Positions 60,558-64,000 of a stretch of DNA of 64,000 nucleotides are shown here, piece after piece. Source of the stretch: Paenibacillus rhizovicinus. GTDB lineage: Bacteria > Bacillota > Bacilli > Paenibacillales > Paenibacillaceae. The translations under genes were made by a program, and so were the position numbers. The first letter of the stretch is position 1, and each line of letters opens with the position of its first letter. The notes under the pieces are model-generated. The model ran no database searches and was not told the origin of the DNA. It worked only from the letters and a program-made list of their open reading frames with translations. The DNA is taken from the NCBI RefSeq assembly GCF_010365285.1, contig NZ_CP048286.1, positions 5,117,501-5,181,500 on the forward strand, read 5' to 3'.

Positions 60558-62009
60558 ATGGATACTGCGGGGCCGTTTGTATTCAAGGCCAGCAATTACC
60601 CGGAGAAGCCGGGCTGTTATTTGATGCGGGACGCAGCCGGACAGCTGCTGTACGTCGGCAAGTCGAAGAAGCTGCGGAGCCGCCTGCGGTCGTATTTCAC
60701 GACCCGCCATACGCGCAAACGGACGTACGAGCTCGTCGCGAATATCGCCAGCATCGAGATCATTCTCGTGAATAATGAAACGGAAAGCCTGCTGCTTGAA
60801 AATAACTTGATCAAAATACATAAGCCCCCCTATAACCGCGCGTTGAAAAAGGACAACAGCGGCTATGCGTATTTGGAGCTGACCGGGGAACGCATTCCGC
60901 GGCTGGCGGTCCATTACAGAGACCGGAGGGAGCCTGCGCCGGCGTCAGGGGCGAGGTACGGTACGACAGCGAATGTCAGTGGTAGCGGGGATGCAGCCGT
61001 CCGCGAGCGCGCTCAAGCCGAGTATTCGGCGGAACCGGAAGAGAAGCATGAAGTCGGCCGAAGCCAGGGAGAAGCCGCAGCGCAGATCGCAGCCGGCAGC
61101 GAGGCAGGCATGTCCGCTCGGCCGGGCATGCTTTCGGTGCGGCAACCGGGCGGCACCGGGCACGGGGAGAAGGCTTCCGAGCGGAAGCGGAGCGCCGGTT
61201 ATCCCAACGCGAATGCTAACGCCAATGCCAAAGCCAGCTCTAACTCCAGTGTGAACGCCAATGCCAAAGCCAACTCCAAAACCGCCGGAGAAACGCCCGC
61301 GTACGAACCGAAGCGGTTCGGTCCGTTCGCGAATGCGAGATTCCGCACGGAGCTGCTGGAGTTTCTGGCGGATCATTACAAGCTGCGCTCTTGCGCGGTG
61401 CTGCCGAAACGCGCTTGCCTGCTCTACCATCTCGGCAGATGCAGCGGCGTTTGCGAAGGCCATATCACCGAGGAAGCGTACGCGCAGGACGTGAAGCAGC
61501 TGTCGGAGCTGCTGTTCGGCGGAACGAAGGATGCGCTCATCGCGCGCATGTACGGCCAAATGGCCGAGTACGCGGAGCAGCTGAAGTTCGAGAAGGCGCA
61601 GAACATGCTGGAGCATATCCGCAATTTGGAGAAAACGCCGGAGCGTCAGATCGTCGACCGGGAAACGAGCCTCAATCAAGAGGTGCTTTATTTCGGCGAC
61701 GAAGGCGTCATGATCGCGAAAGTGCAGCAGGGCATGCTGCGGGATTTCCAGCTTCACGAGCTGGAGCGGGGGTTTGCGGAAACCGCCTGCGACCGGTTCT
61801 TGATTCAAAGGTACCGGATAGAGACGAAGCCGGACGAGCTGATCGTCAATCGAATCGCCGATCCCGCCGCGGTTCGCAGGGCGCTTCGCCGACCAGGGGA
61901 GGGACAGGCCCCCGGCTTGCGCATCACGCAGCCGAAGCGCGGCCTGAAGCATGAGCTGCTGCAGCTGTGCAAGCAGAATTACGAATACCGCAAGGGCGGC
62001 GGCGAGTAA
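60558..62009 (+). CDS. UvrC-like GIY-YIG nuclease lacking the C-terminal half
   Basis: A 483-residue protein. A GIY-YIG nuclease domain (about 10-95; G-C-Y-L-M-R-D and L-L-Y-V-G-K-S-K-K-L) is followed by a low-complexity insert (about 125-248, with an Asn/Ala/Lys tract). Then comes the UvrC cysteine region with four Cys (S-C, A-C, R-C, V-C near 276-296), which in UvrC ligate an iron-sulfur cluster, and a UVR-type helical pair (about 324-358). The RNase H-like nuclease and helix-hairpin-helix domains of UvrC (about 600 residues) are missing. ATG 60558 follows GGAGGTG by about 12 bases. It may make only the 3' incision, like Cho. Confidence 0.82.
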   Translation: MDTAGPFVFKASNYPEKPGCYLMRDAAGQLLYVGKSKKLRSRLRSYFTTRHTRKRTYELVANIASIEIILVNNETESLLLENNLIKIHKPPYNRALKKDNSGYAYLELTGERIPRLAVHYRDRREPAPASGARYGTTANVSGSGDAAVRERAQAEYSAEPEEKHEVGRSQGEAAAQIAAGSEAGMSARPGMLSVRQPGGTGHGEKASERKRSAGYPNANANANAKASSNSSVNANAKANSKTAGETPAYEPKRFGPFANARFRTELLEFLADHYKLRSCAVLPKRACLLYHLGRCSGVCEGHITEEAYAQDVKQLSELLFGGTKDALIARMYGQMAEYAEQLKFEKAQNMLEHIRNLEKTPERQIVDRETSLNQEVLYFGDEGVMIAKVQQGMLRDFQLHELERGFAETACDRFLIQRYRIETKPDELIVNRIADPAAVRRALRRPGEGQAPGLRITQPKRGLKHELLQLCKQNYEYRKGGGE

Positions 62010-62042
62010 GGGAGTGAGCGTGCTGTTGGCAGAACCGCATCA

Positions 62043-62456
62043 TCACTCCCGAATATCGGATCCCAGATACTCGAAGGTCGCTTGATCGAAGTACATGACG
62101 ATCGGCCCGAGAAGCGCATCGGCCGTTGTCGGGAAAGTGACCTGGAAGACAGGCCGCGCATCGCCCGTGGATTTCATGGCTTTACGGGAAGCTGTGATCG
62201 GCATATTCGCTACCTTCGCTTCCTTCCAATTGCCGATGATCGTGCGCTGCTCGGCGGCAGGCAGCCGGTTCCAAGCAATTTCACGGGCCTTGGCGGCTCC
62301 TTCCAGGAAGATCGTATCCGCGTCGGGCAACGGCTTGGCCGGTGGTTTAGAGCCGTCGTGTCCGGAATGGATGCCGCTGGCCAAAGCCAGCCCGAGGAGC
62401 ACGAATATCGGGAGCAGCAGGAGGAGACGGAAGCGGCGATTGTTCAACAGGTTCAT
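62043..62456 (-). CDS. Small membrane-anchored protein, unknown function
   Basis: A 137-residue protein with one N-terminal membrane helix (about 10-28) and a short Gly/Lys/Pro linker, then an extracytoplasmic domain of about 90 residues (G-N-W-K-E-A-K-V, P-V-F-Q-V-T-F-P-T, V-M-Y-F-D). I do not recognise a named family. ATG 62456 lies eight bases after AAGGAG; the 22 in-frame codons upstream are not needed. It is convergent with the UvrC-like gene. Confidence 0.7.
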   Translation of the reverse strand: MNLLNNRRFRLLLLLPIFVLLGLALASGIHSGHDGSKPPAKPLPDADTIFLEGAAKAREIAWNRLPAAEQRTIIGNWKEAKVANMPITASRKAMKSTGDARPVFQVTFPTTADALLGPIVMYFDQATFEYLGSDIRE

Positions 62457-62618
62457 CGAAACGCTCCTTTCAGCTTGCGGTTCTTTACTCCCTAGACGTC
62501 TTGGCGAACCGGATAGTTTCACCGTTCCTCCGTCCGATTCTCGGAATAGGCGGTTTGATGAACGAAGGGATGGAATATGCTAGTATGAAAGGAACATGAG
62601 GTATAAGGAGGGATTACG

Positions 62619-63179
62619 ATGAACCCATTGCTGATTGATATTCCGACGCATTTCGAAACGGAGCGGCTGATGATCCGCGTCCCCCGTCCCGGCGACGGGC
62701 GCGTCGTATGCGAAGCGATGAAGGCTTCGCTGAAGGAGCTGCAGCCATGGCTGCCTTTTGCCCAGGAAGAGCCGACCGAAGAAGGCGTGGAGTCCAATCT
62801 GCGCTTGGCCTATGCCAGATTCGTGCAGCGGGAAGACATTCGGCTGCTTATCTTCGATAAGGCGAACGGCCAATTCATCGGCTCCTCCGGCCTGCACAAT
62901 CCGAACTGGAACGTGCGGAAGTTCGAGATCGGCTATTGGATCGACACGCGCCACAGCGGCAAAGGCTACATGACGGAAGCGGTGCAGGGCATTACGGTAT
63001 TCGCGTTCACGGAACTGATGGCGCGCAGGGTGGAGATTCGCGTGGACGCCTTGAACGAGCGAAGCCAGGCGATTCCGATGCGGCTGGGTTACTGGCATGA
63101 GGGAACGCTGCGCAATGAGGATCTGTCCGCGGACGGCACGCGGGTGCGGGATACGTATGTTTTTGCAATGATTCCATAG
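62619..63179 (+). CDS. GNAT acetyltransferase, RimJ/RimL type
   Basis: A 186-residue N-acetyltransferase: T-E-R-L-M-I-R near 12-18, the G-S-S-G-L-H strand near 88, E-I-G-Y-W-I near 106 and the acetyl-CoA-binding G-K-G-Y-M-T-E-A near 117-124, then R-R-V-E-I-R and N-x-R-S-Q-A near 147. Relatives acetylate ribosomal protein N-termini or small amines. AAGGAGGG precedes ATG 62619. Confidence 0.88.
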   Translation: MNPLLIDIPTHFETERLMIRVPRPGDGRVVCEAMKASLKELQPWLPFAQEEPTEEGVESNLRLAYARFVQREDIRLLIFDKANGQFIGSSGLHNPNWNVRKFEIGYWIDTRHSGKGYMTEAVQGITVFAFTELMARRVEIRVDALNERSQAIPMRLGYWHEGTLRNEDLSADGTRVRDTYVFAMIP

Positions 63180-63200
63180 ACGGAATACGGGGGGAGAGTC

Positions 63201-63734
63201 ATGGGGGAGGAACATGCGAGACCGGTTGATTTCACTGGACCGGCGGAAAATACGAGCTTCATCATTCGATCGGCAGAGGCGGACGAAATTCCGATCGTGC
63301 ATCGGATCATGCGGCAAGCCTTTGAACAATTCAGGGATCGGATCATCCCTCCTTCCGGTGCCCTGCTTGAAGAAATCGCCGATATCGAAGCTAAATTCAA
63401 GCGCGGCGGCGGAGCATTGCTGGCATGGCTTGGCGGCGAGGCTGTCGGTTCGGTGCAGATTGATTTTGCCGCGGATTATATGTATATCGGAAGGTTATCC
63501 GTGGTCGATAGCGCAAGAGGCCTGGGACTCGGAACGGCATTAATGGAAGCGGCGGAGCGGATCGCCGTCGGCCGTGGATATGTCGAAACGAGAATCGGTG
63601 TCCGATTGTCGGTGCCGAAGAATGTTCCGTTCTATCTGGGCATGGGTTACGAAGTGCTGGAGCACCGCGAATATCCGGCGCGTACGGACTCCTGGTACGT
63701 GATGCGCAAACGGCTGGAAGGAGCAGAACGATGA
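63201..63734 (+). CDS. GNAT-family acetyltransferase
   Basis: A 177-residue acetyltransferase with R-S-A-E-A-D-E near 24, the core strand Y-I-G-R-L-S-V near 94, the CoA loop R-G-L-G-L-G-T-A-L near 105-113, and a typical ending F-Y-L-G-M-G-Y near 148. The substrate is unknown. ATG 63201 follows GGGGGGAGAG; it is 21 bases after the previous acetyltransferase gene, and its stop overlaps the next start, so the three genes probably form an operon. Confidence 0.85.
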   Translation: MGEEHARPVDFTGPAENTSFIIRSAEADEIPIVHRIMRQAFEQFRDRIIPPSGALLEEIADIEAKFKRGGGALLAWLGGEAVGSVQIDFAADYMYIGRLSVVDSARGLGLGTALMEAAERIAVGRGYVETRIGVRLSVPKNVPFYLGMGYEVLEHREYPARTDSWYVMRKRLEGAER

Positions 63735-64000
63735 GCAGAAAACAGTTGATCCTGGATGCCGGGGGCGTAATCGTGACGAACTTGACCCCCGGTTTCTGGG
63801 AGATGATCAGCGATGCGGCGGGCCAGCCCTATGAAAGCATCAGGGAGGCGTATGGGGCCGAAATTCGCGATGGTTTATGGGACGGCAGCTTGCCGGAAGA
63901 TGATTTCTGGCGCTGGCTGAACGCGGTTTGTCCGGCGCTGACGGAGCAGGAGGCCAAGGAACTGCTGCATCGGAATATGTCGCTGCTGCCGGCGTTTCAG
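63731..64000 (+). CDS. HAD-like hydrolase, 5' part (runs off the window)
   Basis: 90 codons are visible from ATG 63731, which overlaps the previous TGA. The N-terminus L-I-L-D-A-G-G-V-I-V is a HAD motif I in the D-x-G-G-V form; the following helical cap (F-W-E-M-I-S, G-L-W-D-G, F-W-R-W-L) fits HAD subfamily IA (hydrolase/phosphatase). In motif I the second Asp is replaced by Gly, as in many DxGGV members. The catalytic C-terminus is outside the window. Confidence 0.75.
   Translation, partial: MSRKQLILDAGGVIVTNLTPGFWEMISDAAGQPYESIREAYGAEIRDGLWDGSLPEDDFWRWLNAVCPALTEQEAKELLHRNMSLLPAFQ

Overview
The window looks like a chromosome segment of a spore-forming, moderately high-GC Firmicute, most likely Paenibacillus or a close relative. 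Pointers are strong AGGAGG-type ribosome sites, stalk-domain (copper amine oxidase N-like) secreted proteins, CotSA-like and CgeB-like glycosyltransferases, a YdjO-like protein, and a giant repeat protein ending in a WIAG-like tail. This is an inference from gene content; no rRNA or tRNA gene lies in the window.

Left part (1-20.3 kb): the 3' end of a LysR regulator gene; an operon with a polar amino-acid/cystine-type ABC importer, two flavin-dependent (LLM) monooxygenases, an M20 deacylase and a DinB-like protein, which matches the plan of B. subtilis operons that import and degrade modified (N-acetylated or succinated) cysteines; an acyltransferase; an aminotransferase divergent from an AraC regulator; a PNPOx-like protein divergent from a MocR regulator; a TetR regulator divergent from a ketopantoate-reductase-like gene; a DEAD-box helicase; phosphatidylserine decarboxylase; a small membrane protein; and a CotSA-like glycosyltransferase.

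Central part (20.6-38.9 kb): secreted surface proteins. A stalk-domain protein precedes a gene for a protein of about 2,257 residues, which is interrupted by a full-length group II intron (27008-29605) carrying a reverse transcriptase/HNH protein. The exon frame, 5' GTGCG, domain V, domain VI branch-point A and 3' AT all fit precise in-frame splicing. Next comes a 2,103-residue protein built of roughly 180 ten-residue repeats with a beta-rich C-terminal tail, preceded by a good match to a late mother-cell (sigma-K) promoter.

Right part (39-59.5 kb): two large glycosylation operons separated by unrelated minus-strand genes. The first (39.7-47.6 kb) has three GT2-type proteins, a degenerate GT2 paralogue, a sugar nucleotidyltransferase, a GT-D-fold enzyme and four small proteins. 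The second (50.7-59.5 kb) has two CgeB-like and one GT4 glycosyltransferase, a three-enzyme set for a UDP-N-acetyl-6-deoxy-L-hexosamine (L-FucNAc or L-QuiNAc type), another SDR and a GT2. Several of these proteins carry very basic low-complexity arms, and six share a glycine-every-four-residues, aromatic-rich motif; one of them is a 90-residue protein made only of arm plus motif. Together with the giant repeat protein this looks like a machine that builds and glycosylates the outermost spore layer.

The window ends with a VOC protein, a truncated UvrC-like GIY-YIG protein, a small membrane-anchored protein, two GNAT acetyltransferases and the start of a HAD-type hydrolase.
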